Below, in pieces: positions 35,813 to 44,739 of a stretch of DNA of 64,000 nucleotides. Positions within the stretch are counted from its first letter, which is position 1; the number at the start of each line of letters is the position of its first letter. A model generated the notes under the pieces. That model saw only the letters and a list, made by a program, of their open reading frames with translations. It was not told where the DNA came from and searched no databases. Origin of the DNA: Paracoccus aestuariivivens (lineage in GTDB: Bacteria > Pseudomonadota > Alphaproteobacteria > Rhodobacterales > Rhodobacteraceae); NCBI RefSeq assembly GCF_009711225.1, contig NZ_WMIE01000001.1, positions 372,001 to 436,000 of the forward strand, in the 5' to 3' direction. The position numbers and the translations under genes are program-made.

Positions 35813-37131
35813 CTGTATGCGATCAGTTGGCCGCCATGAGTGACGACATAAAGGGTCTGGCCTGCGACAGCCGGGGCCGCTGCGGCGCCGCCCGGGATCT
35901 CGGCAGTGCCGATCAGGGCGCCCGTTGCGGGGTCGAAGACGCGCAGATAACCGTCCGACGAGGCAAGGTAAAGCCGATTCCCTGCAAGAACCGGACCGTA
36001 GTGATTCCAGACCTTGTCCTGCTTGCGCACGATTTCCTTGGTGAAATACGGCAGCTTCTGCGCCCAGACCCTTGCGCCGTTCGACGCATCTAGCCGCAGA
36101 AGCTGGGCTTGGTCATTGACGACAAAGACAGAATTGCCTGCAACCAGAACCGGACTGGAGGCGCCTTCGGGAGCTTCCCATTTGGTTGCGCCGGTGGCCA
36201 GATCATAGGCTCCGACACGGCCCGAATTCGTGCCAGCATAGACCGTGCTGCCCACGATGACCGGATCTCCGGTCACGTCGCGGAACAGGGTAACCGAGCG
36301 GCCAAGCCGCGAACCGGCGACGTTCGCGGTCCAGATCTGGGAACCTTGCGATGTATCGACGCCGACAAGTTGGCCCGAGGTAAAGGGGAAGACAGCCGTT
36401 CCGCCAGCCACTGCCGGACCGCTGCTGCCCATAACGCCAGCCATGCCGTTATTGCCGAAGGCCCGCCACATGACCTTGCCATCCGACGCCCGAACGGCCC
36501 AACCGGTCCCGTTGCGTCCCATGACATAGGCAATGCCGTTTTCAACGGTCGGCGCGCCGCCAATCGGGGCCTCGACCCGTTGACGCCATGCGACACCACC
36601 AGTGCGGGCATCGATCGCAACCAGTTCGCCATATCCGGTCGTGGCAAAAACGCGACCACCTTCATAGGCCAGCCCGCCGCCCGAGACACTGCTGTTGCTT
36701 TCAGCCGCGGGACGAAGGTTCGTACTCCAGACGCGGCCGCCATTGGTGGCCGTCGCGGTAACAGTCGATTGCGAGTCAAGCGTATAGACAAGCCCGCCTG
36801 CAACTATGGGATCGGCCGTGATGCGATAGCGGCGATCCGAGGCCGCGCCGATCGGAGCAGCGAAGACACGGTTCGTTCCCGCGCCTAGCGCCATATTCCC
36901 CGAGGAATGGCTGGCGCTGCCCGCACGTTGCGGCCAGTCCGAGTTCCCGCGTACCGGCGGCAATGACAGGGCGGTGGTCGTCGGACCCACCGCACCCTGC
37001 ACTGCAGGCCCGTCGGGCGAGGTTACAGCACGCGGGCTCAGCCGTTCACCGGGCAGAACCTCATCACGCTGGTTGCAGGCCGTCAGGGCCACGATGCCGG
37101 TCAGGGCGGCAATCAGGGGCAACCGGGTCAT
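35809..37131 (-). CDS. bamB: BamB-like outer-membrane assembly lipoprotein (PQQ-repeat beta-propeller)
   Basis: The protein has 440 residues. The N-terminus ends in a lipobox ([11 protein letters not shown]), so the protein is a lipoprotein. Repeated propeller blades follow, for example [49 protein letters not shown] and [17 protein letters not shown]. BamB is the accessory subunit of the BAM complex, which inserts outer-membrane proteins. The assignment rests on fold, lipobox and the neighbours (yfgM-like gene and der). Other PQQ-like propellers look similar. Confidence 0.9.
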   Translation of the reverse strand: MTRLPLIAALTGIVALTACNQRDEVLPGERLSPRAVTSPDGPAVQGAVGPTTTALSLPPVRGNSDWPQRAGSASHSSGNMALGAGTNRVFAAPIGAASDRRYRITADPIVAGGLVYTLDSQSTVTATATNGGRVWSTNLRPAAESNSSVSGGGLAYEGGRVFATTGYGELVAIDARTGGVAWRQRVEAPIGGAPTVENGIAYVMGRNGTGWAVRASDGKVMWRAFGNNGMAGVMGSSGPAVAGGTAVFPFTSGQLVGVDTSQGSQIWTANVAGSRLGRSVTLFRDVTGDPVIVGSTVYAGTNSGRVGAYDLATGATKWEAPEGASSPVLVAGNSVFVVNDQAQLLRLDASNGARVWAQKLPYFTKEIVRKQDKVWNHYGPVLAGNRLYLASSDGYLRVFDPATGALIGTAEIPGGAAAAPAVAGQTLYVVTHGGQLIAYR

Positions 37132-37209
37132 CGCTGTCTCCTCTTTGCGGCGCGACGGATCACGCCTTTATCGTTCCTTTGTCCCGACCGCTTTCGGCCG
37201 AACACCGGG

Positions 37210-37905
37210 TTATTCGGACGGGGCCACCGTCGTCGATTGCGGTCCGGGGCCTTGCGCCTCATCGGGATCGGCGCCAAGCGTGATCATCATCTCGGCAAGG
37301 CGGCGGCGCAAGGGCTCGGAAAGGCCATCCTTTTGCTGGATCTGACGGATCAGCACGATGGCGTCCTCGGTCCGGCCCGCGCCGATCAAAGCAACGGCCT
37401 TCTGCTCGAGGGCAAGCATCTCGAACGGAGCGCCGGGCTTGGACAGTGCGGCAAGGATACCGTCGCGTTGGGCCGCGTCCATTTCGGCACCAGCCACCAT
37501 GACAGCCTTGAGTTGCGCCAGATCACGCAAAAGAGGTTCAAGGCCCGGCTCATCGGCGGCAGCCAGCAGGCGCTGCGAGGCCTTGTCGGCCTGACCGGCC
37601 TCGGCCTCGGCACCAGCGGCCAGCATCTCGGCCAGCACCTTGCGACCGGCCACATCGCCGGCATCGATCCCTTCAAGCGCAGCGACACGGTTCTCGGCGT
37701 CGTCGGCGGCCATGATCGCATCGCCCCACGCGCGGGCGCTGGACTCGGCGCGGCTGTTCGAATGCTCGCGCCATGCGGCTCCGCCAACCAACGCAAGGAT
37801 CAGCGCGATGGCGATCCAGCCATAGCGGCGGAAAGCCGTAAACAGCCTGTCGCGGCGCAGCTCGTCGGTAACCTCGTCAATGAAGCTGTCGTTCTGGTTC
37901 GCCAT
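37210..37905 (-). CDS. YfgM-like tetratricopeptide membrane protein
   Basis: The protein has 231 residues. A cytoplasmic N-terminus (FIDEVTDELRRDRLFTAFRR) is followed by a membrane helix (YGWIAIALILALVGGAAW). An Ala-rich helical repeat domain of the tetratricopeptide_2 or YfgM type follows in the periplasm (AAADEPGLEPLLRDLAQLKA, MLALEQKAVALIGAGRTEDA). In E. coli YfgM is an ancillary protein of the Sec translocon that works with PpiD. The position upstream of bamB and der matches the E. coli gene order. Confidence 0.85.
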   Translation of the reverse strand: MANQNDSFIDEVTDELRRDRLFTAFRRYGWIAIALILALVGGAAWREHSNSRAESSARAWGDAIMAADDAENRVAALEGIDAGDVAGRKVLAEMLAAGAEAEAGQADKASQRLLAAADEPGLEPLLRDLAQLKAVMVAGAEMDAAQRDGILAALSKPGAPFEMLALEQKAVALIGAGRTEDAIVLIRQIQQKDGLSEPLRRRLAEMMITLGADPDEAQGPGPQSTTVAPSE

Positions 37906-37981
37906 GTCGTCCCCGTCTACTTTCGCGCTGTTCTATACGGGCTTGGGGCCATTTGCCAATGCCGGCGCGCGATTGGCGGGT

Positions 37982-38890
37982 TCACGCATTGCGGCGCAGC
38001 TCGGCCCGCCCCTTCAATACCGCCGAAGCCGAGTAGATCGCCAAGGCAGCCCAGATCATCGCAAATGCCATCATATGCCAGCCGGTGAAATTTTCCCCGA
38101 ACACCATGACCGCACACAGGAACTGCAAGGTCGGATTGAGATACAGCATCAGACCCAAAGTCGACATCTCGACCCGACGCGAGGCATAGCTGAACATCAC
38201 AAGTGGCACGGCCGTGATGATCCCGGACGCGGCAAGCAGCATACTTTGCCCCGCATCCGCACCAAATACGACCGGCTGGGTCAGCGCATCCGGCATAAGC
38301 TGCGCCTTTTGCAACAGAAGCCACCCCAGAGCCAGCGGCGCAAGAATTGCGACCTCGCAGGCGACAGACAGGACGGGGCCGACAGGCAGGGTCTTTTTGG
38401 TCACGCCGTAAAGCCCGAACGAGAATGCCAGCGACAGGCTGATCCATGGCGCGACACCCAGCCCCCATGTCAGCAGAACCACCGCCAAAGCCGCGATCAG
38501 CACGGCGACGGCCTGCGCCGCGTTCAGCTTCTCACCGAAAAAGACCAGCCCCATGACCACGGCAAGCAACGGGAAGATGTAATAACCCAGCGAGCTTTCA
38601 ACGACATAGCCGACTTTCACCGCCCAGATGAAGATGCCCCAGTTGACGGAAATCACCAGGGCGGCAAAGGCCAGACGCAGGAAATACGGACCAAACAACA
38701 CCTGCCGGAAATCGGCCAGACGGCCCTGGGCCGCCAAGATGCCGACAAAGAAGACCAGCGACCAAAGTGTACGATGGGCCAGCACCTCGATCACCGGCAC
38801 ATCCGAGAGCATGTGATAGAATAGCGGCGACAGACCCCAGGTCACACAGACCACGATCATGGCCCAGAATCCCTTGCTCCACTCGCTCAT
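37982..38890 (-). CDS. rarD: EamA-family transporter RarD
   Basis: The protein has 302 residues and ten predicted helices, in two EamA repeats. Features typical of RarD are the start SEWSKGFWAMIVVCVTWGLSPLFYH (in part), LAHRTLWSLVFF, ISVNWGIFIWAV and SLGYYIFPLLAVVMGLVFFGEKL, and RVEMSTLGLMLYLNPTLQF near the end. The ATG at 38890 follows GGAGG; an earlier in-frame ATG seven codons upstream is less likely. The transported substrate is unknown. Confidence 0.92.
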   Translation of the reverse strand: MSEWSKGFWAMIVVCVTWGLSPLFYHMLSDVPVIEVLAHRTLWSLVFFVGILAAQGRLADFRQVLFGPYFLRLAFAALVISVNWGIFIWAVKVGYVVESSLGYYIFPLLAVVMGLVFFGEKLNAAQAVAVLIAALAVVLLTWGLGVAPWISLSLAFSFGLYGVTKKTLPVGPVLSVACEVAILAPLALGWLLLQKAQLMPDALTQPVVFGADAGQSMLLAASGIITAVPLVMFSYASRRVEMSTLGLMLYLNPTLQFLCAVMVFGENFTGWHMMAFAMIWAALAIYSASAVLKGRAELRRNA

Positions 38891-38986
38891 ATCGGCCTCC
38901 GTTCGAAGCACCGGACATGCGCCCGTTTGTCGCAGAGGGCAAGAGGGGGCGCTGCGCTCGCGGCGGGTGTTTTGGCACCACGATAG

Positions 38987-39014
38987 AAAAAGGCCCGCCG
39001 AGCGGGCGGGCCTT
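38987..39014 (-). terminator. rho-independent terminator of sodB
   Basis: On the minus strand an AAGGCCCGCC/GGCGGGCCTT stem is followed by TTTTT, starting about 22 bases after the sodB stop. Confidence 0.85.
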
Positions 39015-39035
39015 GATCGAATTCCGGTTCGGGGA

Positions 39036-39635
39036 TCAGAAGCGCGAGGCCACGTTTTCCCAGTTCACCAGATTGTTCAGGAAGTTTTCCAGATATTTCG
39101 GACGCGCGTTGCGGAAGTCGATGTAGTAGCTGTGCTCCCACACGTCGCAGCCCAGCAGAGCGGCCTGGCCGAAGCACAGCGGGTTCACGCCGTTTTCGGT
39201 CTTGGTGATTTTCAGCGAGCCGTCGGCGTCCTTGACCAGCCATGCCCAGCCCGAGCCGAACTGGCCGACGCCAGCAGCCGCGAAGTCCGCTTTGAACTTG
39301 TCGACCGAGCCGAAGGATTCGGTCAGCGCCTTTTCCAGCTCGCCCGGGATCGCGCCGGGATTCGGGCCCATCATTTCCCAGAACTGGGCGTGGTTCCAGT
39401 GCTGGCTGGCATTGTTGAAGATGCCGTTCTGCGCGACTGCGCCGGACTGGTAGGTGCCCTTGACGATGTCCTCAAGGCTTTTGCCTTCCCACTCGGTGCC
39501 CGCCACCAGCTCGTTGAGCTTGTCGACATAGGCCTTGTGGTGCTTGTCGTGGTGATACTCGAGCGTCTCTTTCGACATGCCGCCTGCAGCAAGCGCATCG
39601 TGAGCGTAAGGAAGATCGGGAAGCGTGAAAGCCAT
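39036..39635 (-). CDS. sodB: superoxide dismutase (Fe/Mn family)
   Basis: The protein has 199 residues from the ATG at 39635 (MAFTLPDLPYAHDALAAG), preceded by AAAGGAC. It converts superoxide to oxygen and peroxide. Metal ligands are in LEYHHDKHHKAYV (first His), NHAQFW (second His) and DVWEHSYYIDF (Asp, His). The sequence FGSGWAWLV and ALLGCDVWEHSY favours the iron type, though cambialistic use cannot be excluded. It has its own terminator and a 127-base upstream region. Confidence 0.96.
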   Translation of the reverse strand: MAFTLPDLPYAHDALAAGGMSKETLEYHHDKHHKAYVDKLNELVAGTEWEGKSLEDIVKGTYQSGAVAQNGIFNNASQHWNHAQFWEMMGPNPGAIPGELEKALTESFGSVDKFKADFAAAGVGQFGSGWAWLVKDADGSLKITKTENGVNPLCFGQAALLGCDVWEHSYYIDFRNARPKYLENFLNNLVNWENVASRF

Positions 39636-39762
39636 TTTCGAAGTCCTTTCCAAGGGGTTCGGAACAGGGTTCTGACACAGCTGCGATGCGGGGAAAAGCC
39701 CTGTATCGAACCGGTCGTGTCAGGCCAGTCAACGCGCCGCCTGCAGGGGGGTTCCCGCCTGA

Positions 39763-40197
39763 TCAGCCGTCGGGCGACACGCAGCGCCCGTTGCCGCGCA
39801 TGACGTTTTCGTATTCCTGCGCTTTCACTTGCAGATCGGCCCGCCCCGTCGCCTTGCTGACCTTCAGCCGGTAATCGAGCCGCTCGGTATATTGACCAGA
39901 GTGGTTTTTCACCCCCCCAAGCGCCCAGCCATAGGTCCGGCTCAGCGGGGTATCGACCGTCACAACTGCTTCTATCGGACGACGGACCAGCTTTTGCAGG
40001 ATCGGATCGAACACTTCGATGCGACCCTGATGCGGCCCCGCATCCTGACGCGTGAACATCAGGAACTCGGGCACCCAGCCCGAACCGCTTTCATCGACCA
40101 TCTCGCACATCATCACGCGCAGGGGTTGTTGGGCCTCTTGCCCCTGAGCCGTCAGGGGCAAGGCCAGTAACAGGGCGGCAGGCAGAAAATGGCGCAT
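39763..40197 (-). CDS. small exported protein of unknown function
   Basis: The protein has 144 residues from the ATG at 40197, with a signal peptide (FLPAALLLALPLTAQG) cleaved near residue 20. The mature part has one Cys near the start (VMMCEMVDES) and one near the end (GNGRCVSPDG), possibly a disulfide. It contains the stretches WVPEFLMFTRQDAGPHQGRI and RTYGWALGGVKNHSGQY. No family is recognised. It stands alone between sodB and the sarcosine oxidase operon on the same strand. Confidence 0.75.
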   Translation of the reverse strand: MRHFLPAALLLALPLTAQGQEAQQPLRVMMCEMVDESGSGWVPEFLMFTRQDAGPHQGRIEVFDPILQKLVRRPIEAVVTVDTPLSRTYGWALGGVKNHSGQYTERLDYRLKVSKATGRADLQVKAQEYENVMRGNGRCVSPDG

Positions 40198-40268
40198 TGC
40201 AATCCGGATCAGTTCTGTCCCTAAGGAATAGTCCGGACGGGCGCGATCACAAGACAAGAACCAGAGAT

Positions 40269-40787
40269 TCAGCGCGGGTCCAGTTGAGTCCCTGCCTGTG
40301 CCGCGCCATTCAGCAAGCCCAGCAGGTAGTCCGATACCGACCTGAAGCCGATCAGGACAAAACCGTCGCCTTGTCGCCAGACACCGCAAGCGACCTGCGC
40401 CGCGCGGGTGCGGCGCATGCCATCGGCAGGCATCTTCGCCAGATCCGCGGGACATAGCTTCATCAGAACCTGTTCGGCCTTGGCCCCTTCGATGCCGAAG
40501 GCCGAGCGCATATCGCTGACATCCAGAACCAGCGCGTGTTGACCTTCCAGAGCGGCCGTCAGGGCCACGACGGCTTCCGGCACCTCGGCCAGTGGCAGGA
40601 CCAGCAAAAGCTCGTCAGGAGACATCCAACACAGACGGCGCGGCGCTTTGGCCACCATCGCCGTTGCAGCAGGGATCGCCACGCCACAGGCGGCAGCAAT
40701 CGCATCTCCTGCCGCTGCCAGATCCGCGCGAATCTGGATCATGCCCAGATCGGTCAGCTTCGTGATTCTTGCGAGCGCCTCAGCCAT
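40269..40787 (-). CDS. soxG: sarcosine oxidase gamma subunit
   Basis: The protein has 172 residues. It is the small gamma subunit of heterotetrameric sarcosine oxidase, with an aminomethyltransferase-like fold that caps the complex. Typical segments are LTDLGMIQIRADLA near the start, the central RLCWMSPDELLLVLP, and VLDVSDMRSAFGIEG. The C-terminal part SDYLLGLLNGAAQAG also fits. It overlaps soxA by eight bases and is the last gene of the operon. Confidence 0.92.
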   Translation of the reverse strand: MAEALARITKLTDLGMIQIRADLAAAGDAIAAACGVAIPAATAMVAKAPRRLCWMSPDELLLVLPLAEVPEAVVALTAALEGQHALVLDVSDMRSAFGIEGAKAEQVLMKLCPADLAKMPADGMRRTRAAQVACGVWRQGDGFVLIGFRSVSDYLLGLLNGAAQAGTQLDPR

Positions 40788-43710
40788 TCGTCCGGCTCCC
40801 TTCCTTGTCGTAGAAAACCGGATCGACGATCCGCGCCCTGTAGCTCACCTGCCCCTGTACCGGAAACTCCAGCATCTCGCCCATGCGGTCGGGACCGTGC
40901 AACACCAGCCCCATCGCAATCGGCTGGTTCAGCGTCGGCGAGACATAAGTCGAGGTGACCCGCCCCTGTAGATTGCGCTGGCCGTTGGCATTCTCGCCTT
41001 CGGCCACGGCATAGACACCGTCGGGAAGCATCCGCCCATCGGTGCTTTCCAACCCGACCAGCTTCCAGCGCTCGGTCGAGGCCATGAAGCTGCGCTCTTG
41101 CGCGCGCTTGCCAATGTAGTCGGACTTTTTCTTGCTGATCGCCCAGCCAAGACCCAGATCCTGCGGGATCACGGTTCCATCCGTCTCGTCCCCGATCATG
41201 ATGAAGCCCTTTTCGGCGCGCATGACGTGCATCGCCTCGGTGCCGTAAGGTGTGATGCCCAGATCAGCGCCCGACTCATGCAGTTTTTGCCACAGTTCAA
41301 GGCCGCGCTTGGCAGGAACCGCCACCTCGAAGCTGAGTTCCCCCGAGAAGCTGATGCGGTAGATGCGGGCGGGGATTCCGGCAATCGTGGCCTCGGCCCA
41401 CCCCATGAAGGGCAAAGCCTCGGCGGACAGATCGATGCCACCCAGACGTTCCAGAAGCGTACGGGCCTGCGGGCCGACAACCGCGACTTGCGCCCATTGT
41501 TCGGTCACGTTCGCGGTGTAGACTTTCCAGTCCCACCACTCGCATTGCAGCCAGTCCTCCATATGGGCGTGGATCCGGTCCGCGCCACCCGTGGTGGTAT
41601 GGACCAGCCATGTGTCATCGGACAGGCGGGCCGCGACACCGTCGTCGATCAGGAAACCGTTCTCGTTGCAGATCAAACCGTAACGGCATTTCCCGACCGG
41701 CAGGCTGGACATCATGCCGGTATAGATCATGTCAAGGAAACGCCCCGCATCCGGACCTTTGACCACGATCTTTCCCAGCGTCGAGGCGTCGAGCGTCCCG
41801 ACCCCGCCCCGCACTGCAAGCACTTCGCGCGCGACCGCGTCGGAATGACTTTCACCGGATTGCGGATAGCAATAGGGCCTGCGCCAGTGGCCGACCGGTT
41901 CCCAATGCGCACCATGCGCCTCGTGCCAGCCGTGCATCGGAGTCTTACGCAAGGGCTGGAACAGGTCGCCGCGCGCTTCGGCAGCGATGGTGCCCAAGGT
42001 CAAGGGTGTATAGGGCGGGCGGAATGTGGTCGTGCCGGTTTGCGGGATCGGCTGCTTCAGCGCCGCCGACAGGACCGCAAGACCGTTGATATTGCTGACC
42101 TTGCCCTGATCGGTCGCCATGCCCAGCGTGGTGTAGCGCTTGGTATGTTCGACGCTTTGATAGCCTTCCTGCGCGGCCAGCTCGACATCCGAAACCTTCA
42201 CATCGTTCTGGAAATCCAGCCACATCTTGAACTTCATTTTCCGGCTGGCATGCATCGGCATGACCCAAACCGGCATCAGAGGCTGTTCGGGCGCTGCGCC
42301 GGTCGCGCCAGAAACCGCAAGATCGCCCGCAGCCGCCCCGACCGGAGTGGCCATCCCCATGCCATCCGCGCCGGTCGGCGGGCGAGAGATATCAGGCAGG
42401 AACATCGCCTGCGTTTCGGACCAGATCAGCTTTCCGCCGCAATGGCTCCACAGATGGACGACAGGGGACCAGCCGCCGGACATTGCGACGCAATCGGCCT
42501 CGATGATCTCAAGCACCTTGCCCTCACCGGCATGCGAGCAGATCTTGACGGCCTCGACCGAGGTGCTGCCATTGATCCCCGCAATAGCACTGGCCGTCAG
42601 GACGCGGACGCCGCGCGCGCGAACGGATTCGGGCAGCGCGCCCGTCGCATTGGGGCGGGCGTCGATCACCGCAACCACGTCCAGACCCGCATCCAAAGCG
42701 GTCAGCGCCGTGCGATAGGCATCGTCATTATTCGTGACGACCACGATGCGTTTGCCGGGCGCGACACCGTAATCCGCGATGAAATCCCGCACCGCCGAGG
42801 CAAGGATGACGCCGGGAACATCATTACCCGCAAAGCTGAGCGGTCGCTCCAACGCGCCGGAGGCCACGATCACATGCCCCGCCCGAATGCGCCACAGACG
42901 CTGGCGCGGGATACCGGCGTCGGGATCATGATCGGCCAGCGCCTCGCGCGCCAGCAGGTAGCCATGATCGTATAGTCCGGTCGCCATCGTGTTCCGGCGC
43001 AACGTGACATTGGGCAGCGCGCGCAATTCGGACAGCAAAGCCTCGATCAGGGCCTGACCATCGGCATGGTCGGTCGGGGTGCGGCCACCCCAATGCGGGT
43101 TTTGTTCGAGCACCGTAACCGACTTGCCGTCCCTTGCCGCATCGCGCGCGGCGGTCAGACCGGCGATACCGCCACCGACCACGACCAGATCGACATGGGA
43201 ATAGGCCTGTTCGTAGGTATCGGGGTCGGCCTCGGTCGGAGCCTTGCCCAAACCGGCCGAGCGGCGAATGATCGGCTCGAACAGGTGTTTCCATGCCGCT
43301 CGCGGATGGATGAAGGTCTTGTAATAGAAGCCCGCCGGAAGAAAGCGGTACATCCAGTTGTTCATCACACCGATATCGACGCTCAGGCTGGGCCAGCAAT
43401 TCTGGCTGTTCGCCACCATCCCTTCCAGCAACCGGGTCGTGGTCGCGCGCTGGTTCGGCTCGAACCGCCCGCCTTCACCTAGCCCCAGCAGAGCGTTCGG
43501 CTCTTCAGCTCCGCTGGCAAGGGGACCGCGCGGGCGGTGATATTTGAACGACCGCCCCATCATCATCTGACCGCAGGCAAGCAGGGCCGAGGCAATCGTG
43601 TCGCCCTGAACCCCGCGGAATTCGCGCCCGTCAAAACGGAACGGCAATTGATAGGCGCGGTCGATCAGGCGACCGCCTTTGGACAGGCGGAAGGGTCCGG
43701 AATCGCTCAT
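40780..43710 (-). CDS. soxA: sarcosine oxidase alpha subunit
   Basis: The protein has 976 residues from the ATG at 43710, which overlaps the soxD stop by four bases. The complex oxidises sarcosine to glycine, H2O2 and methylene-tetrahydrofolate. An N-terminal domain (FDGREFRGVQGDTIASALL, FKYHRPRGP) precedes an NAD-binding region VVVGGGIAGLTAARDAARDG. The C-terminal half is a glycine-cleavage T-protein-like folate domain (LDASTLGKIVVKGPDAGRFL, AEKGFIMIGDETDGTVIPQD). It is the largest subunit and carries the NAD and folate sites. Confidence 0.96.
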   Translation of the reverse strand: MSDSGPFRLSKGGRLIDRAYQLPFRFDGREFRGVQGDTIASALLACGQMMMGRSFKYHRPRGPLASGAEEPNALLGLGEGGRFEPNQRATTTRLLEGMVANSQNCWPSLSVDIGVMNNWMYRFLPAGFYYKTFIHPRAAWKHLFEPIIRRSAGLGKAPTEADPDTYEQAYSHVDLVVVGGGIAGLTAARDAARDGKSVTVLEQNPHWGGRTPTDHADGQALIEALLSELRALPNVTLRRNTMATGLYDHGYLLAREALADHDPDAGIPRQRLWRIRAGHVIVASGALERPLSFAGNDVPGVILASAVRDFIADYGVAPGKRIVVVTNNDDAYRTALTALDAGLDVVAVIDARPNATGALPESVRARGVRVLTASAIAGINGSTSVEAVKICSHAGEGKVLEIIEADCVAMSGGWSPVVHLWSHCGGKLIWSETQAMFLPDISRPPTGADGMGMATPVGAAAGDLAVSGATGAAPEQPLMPVWVMPMHASRKMKFKMWLDFQNDVKVSDVELAAQEGYQSVEHTKRYTTLGMATDQGKVSNINGLAVLSAALKQPIPQTGTTTFRPPYTPLTLGTIAAEARGDLFQPLRKTPMHGWHEAHGAHWEPVGHWRRPYCYPQSGESHSDAVAREVLAVRGGVGTLDASTLGKIVVKGPDAGRFLDMIYTGMMSSLPVGKCRYGLICNENGFLIDDGVAARLSDDTWLVHTTTGGADRIHAHMEDWLQCEWWDWKVYTANVTEQWAQVAVVGPQARTLLERLGGIDLSAEALPFMGWAEATIAGIPARIYRISFSGELSFEVAVPAKRGLELWQKLHESGADLGITPYGTEAMHVMRAEKGFIMIGDETDGTVIPQDLGLGWAISKKKSDYIGKRAQERSFMASTERWKLVGLESTDGRMLPDGVYAVAEGENANGQRNLQGRVTSTYVSPTLNQPIAMGLVLHGPDRMGEMLEFPVQGQVSYRARIVDPVFYDKEGSRTNG

Positions 43711-44069
43711 TCGGTCAGGCTTTCGGCAGAGGAGGTCTTGGTTTCGGTCCAATCGGGCTGCCAGTCCGGGCGCTTGGCGCGGATCGACGCGACGATTTCG
43801 GGCGTGGGATGCGGGTTCTGGGCCTTGTAAGTCCCGAACACCTCCAGAGTGACGGTATCGCGCGCCGCAAGGAACCATTTCCCGCAGCCATAGGCGTGCC
43901 GCCAACGTTCGAAATGGACGCCTTTGGGATTTTTGCGGGCGAACAGATAGGCCTCGAAATCGCCGTCACTGGAACCGGGGCCAAAGCGTTTCAGATGCGC
44001 CTCGCCGCCCGGATGAAGCTCGGTCTCTTCGGCAGTGATACCGCAACAGGGACAGGTCAGGGTCAGCAT
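43707..44069 (-). CDS. soxD: sarcosine oxidase delta subunit
   Basis: The protein has 120 residues. The delta subunit binds one zinc ion: MLTLTCPCCG supplies Cys6 and Cys9, and RHAYGCGKWF supplies a His and a Cys near residues 58 and 62, as in known delta subunits. It starts three bases after the 77-codon small gene, whose end contains its AAGGAG ribosome-binding site, and it overlaps soxA by four bases. A Ser/Thr/Glu-rich tail follows the conserved part. Confidence 0.95.
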   Translation of the reverse strand: MLTLTCPCCGITAEETELHPGGEAHLKRFGPGSSDGDFEAYLFARKNPKGVHFERWRHAYGCGKWFLAARDTVTLEVFGTYKAQNPHPTPEIVASIRAKRPDWQPDWTETKTSSAESLTE

Positions 44070-44072
44070 CAG

Positions 44073-44306
44073 TCACTCCTTCGGCGGCAGGACGCGCACG
44101 ATATTCGACGCCCGAGCAATCTGCCGGACGTGTGTCTTGGAAATCGGAAAGAAAGCTTTGCGATGGCCACCCGTCGGGCAAGGCCAAGCGCCACGAACCA
44201 TCAAAGCGATAACCGGAATGTCCGGCGCATGTGGTTCGAAATCAGCATCGGGACCGCACAACATCAGGCGGTCCGCGCGATCAATACGGCAACCGAGGGG
44301 CGGCAA
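44073..44306 (-). CDS. small conserved-looking protein inside the sarcosine oxidase operon
   Basis: A 77-codon frame ends three bases before soxD and carries the soxD ribosome-binding site. It encodes FEPHAPDIPVIALMVRGAW, then PCPTGGHRKAFFPISKTH and VRQIARASNIVRVLPP, which reads like a real folded protein. The start is unsure: TTG at 44306 lies in the loop of a strong hairpin, and ATG at 44264 gives 63 residues. No family is recognised. Its coupling to soxD suggests a role with, or at least co-expression with, sarcosine oxidase. Confidence 0.5.
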   Translation of the reverse strand: MPPLGCRIDRADRLMLCGPDADFEPHAPDIPVIALMVRGAWPCPTGGHRKAFFPISKTHVRQIARASNIVRVLPPKE

Positions 44307-44316
44307 GCCCCTCGGT
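44292..44316 (-). terminator. strong hairpin between the 86-residue membrane-protein gene and the 77-codon ORF
   Basis: ACCGAGGGGC and GCCCCTCGGT form a perfect 10-bp stem with a five-base loop, 24 bases after the stop of the membrane-protein gene. No T-run follows, so it may attenuate or stabilise the transcript rather than end it. Confidence 0.45.
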
Positions 44317-44339
44317 CCAATGTGATGACGGCGCCGGCC

Positions 44340-44600
44340 TTAGTTGGCGGGCGGGGTCGTGGTGGTGCCAGCCGGAGCAGGCTCAGCCGGTGCGGGTGCC
44401 GGTTCGGTCGTGGCCGGAGCTGCGGGCTCGACGCTGACAGCGCCATCGGTCGGTGCAGGTGCGGGGGTCGTGACAGCGCCCGTTTCGGCGGGAGCCGTCG
44501 GCTCGGGCGTACCCCCGGACATGAACCAGTAGATGACGGCCAGCACGACGACGATAGCGCCGATGATGAGCCACAGATTGCTCTTGTTCTGTTCGGCCAT
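44340..44600 (-). CDS. small membrane protein with Pro/Ala/Thr-rich tail
   Basis: The protein has 86 residues. A short N-terminus (MAEQNKSN) is followed by a transmembrane helix (LWLIIGAIVVVLAVIYWFM). The other half is low-complexity Pro/Ala/Thr/Glu (TEPAPAPAEPAPAGTTTTPP), presumably periplasmic. AAGGAG lies 7-9 bases before the ATG. It sits between soxB and soxD, which normally adjoin, so it interrupts the operon. No function is known. Single-pass proteins of this kind are common in Rhodobacteraceae. Confidence 0.75.
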   Translation of the reverse strand: MAEQNKSNLWLIIGAIVVVLAVIYWFMSGGTPEPTAPAETGAVTTPAPAPTDGAVSVEPAAPATTEPAPAPAEPAPAGTTTTPPAN

Positions 44601-44739
44601 GAAAAAAACTCCTTAGTCATGGTGACGTCCTGCACCAATGCGCCATGACCGAAAGAGTTCCGTTGAAATCGCAGCATTTTTCGCGGGCCGCCACGATGGG
44701 CGAAAAGCCGCCCGAGCGTCAGGGCAGGTTCACGGCGCA

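Noticed and set aside
41098..42975. Plus-strand open frame (625 codons) antisense to soxA
   Set aside because: SoxA is a full-length recognised subunit; the antisense product has no recognisable fold or ribosome-binding site.
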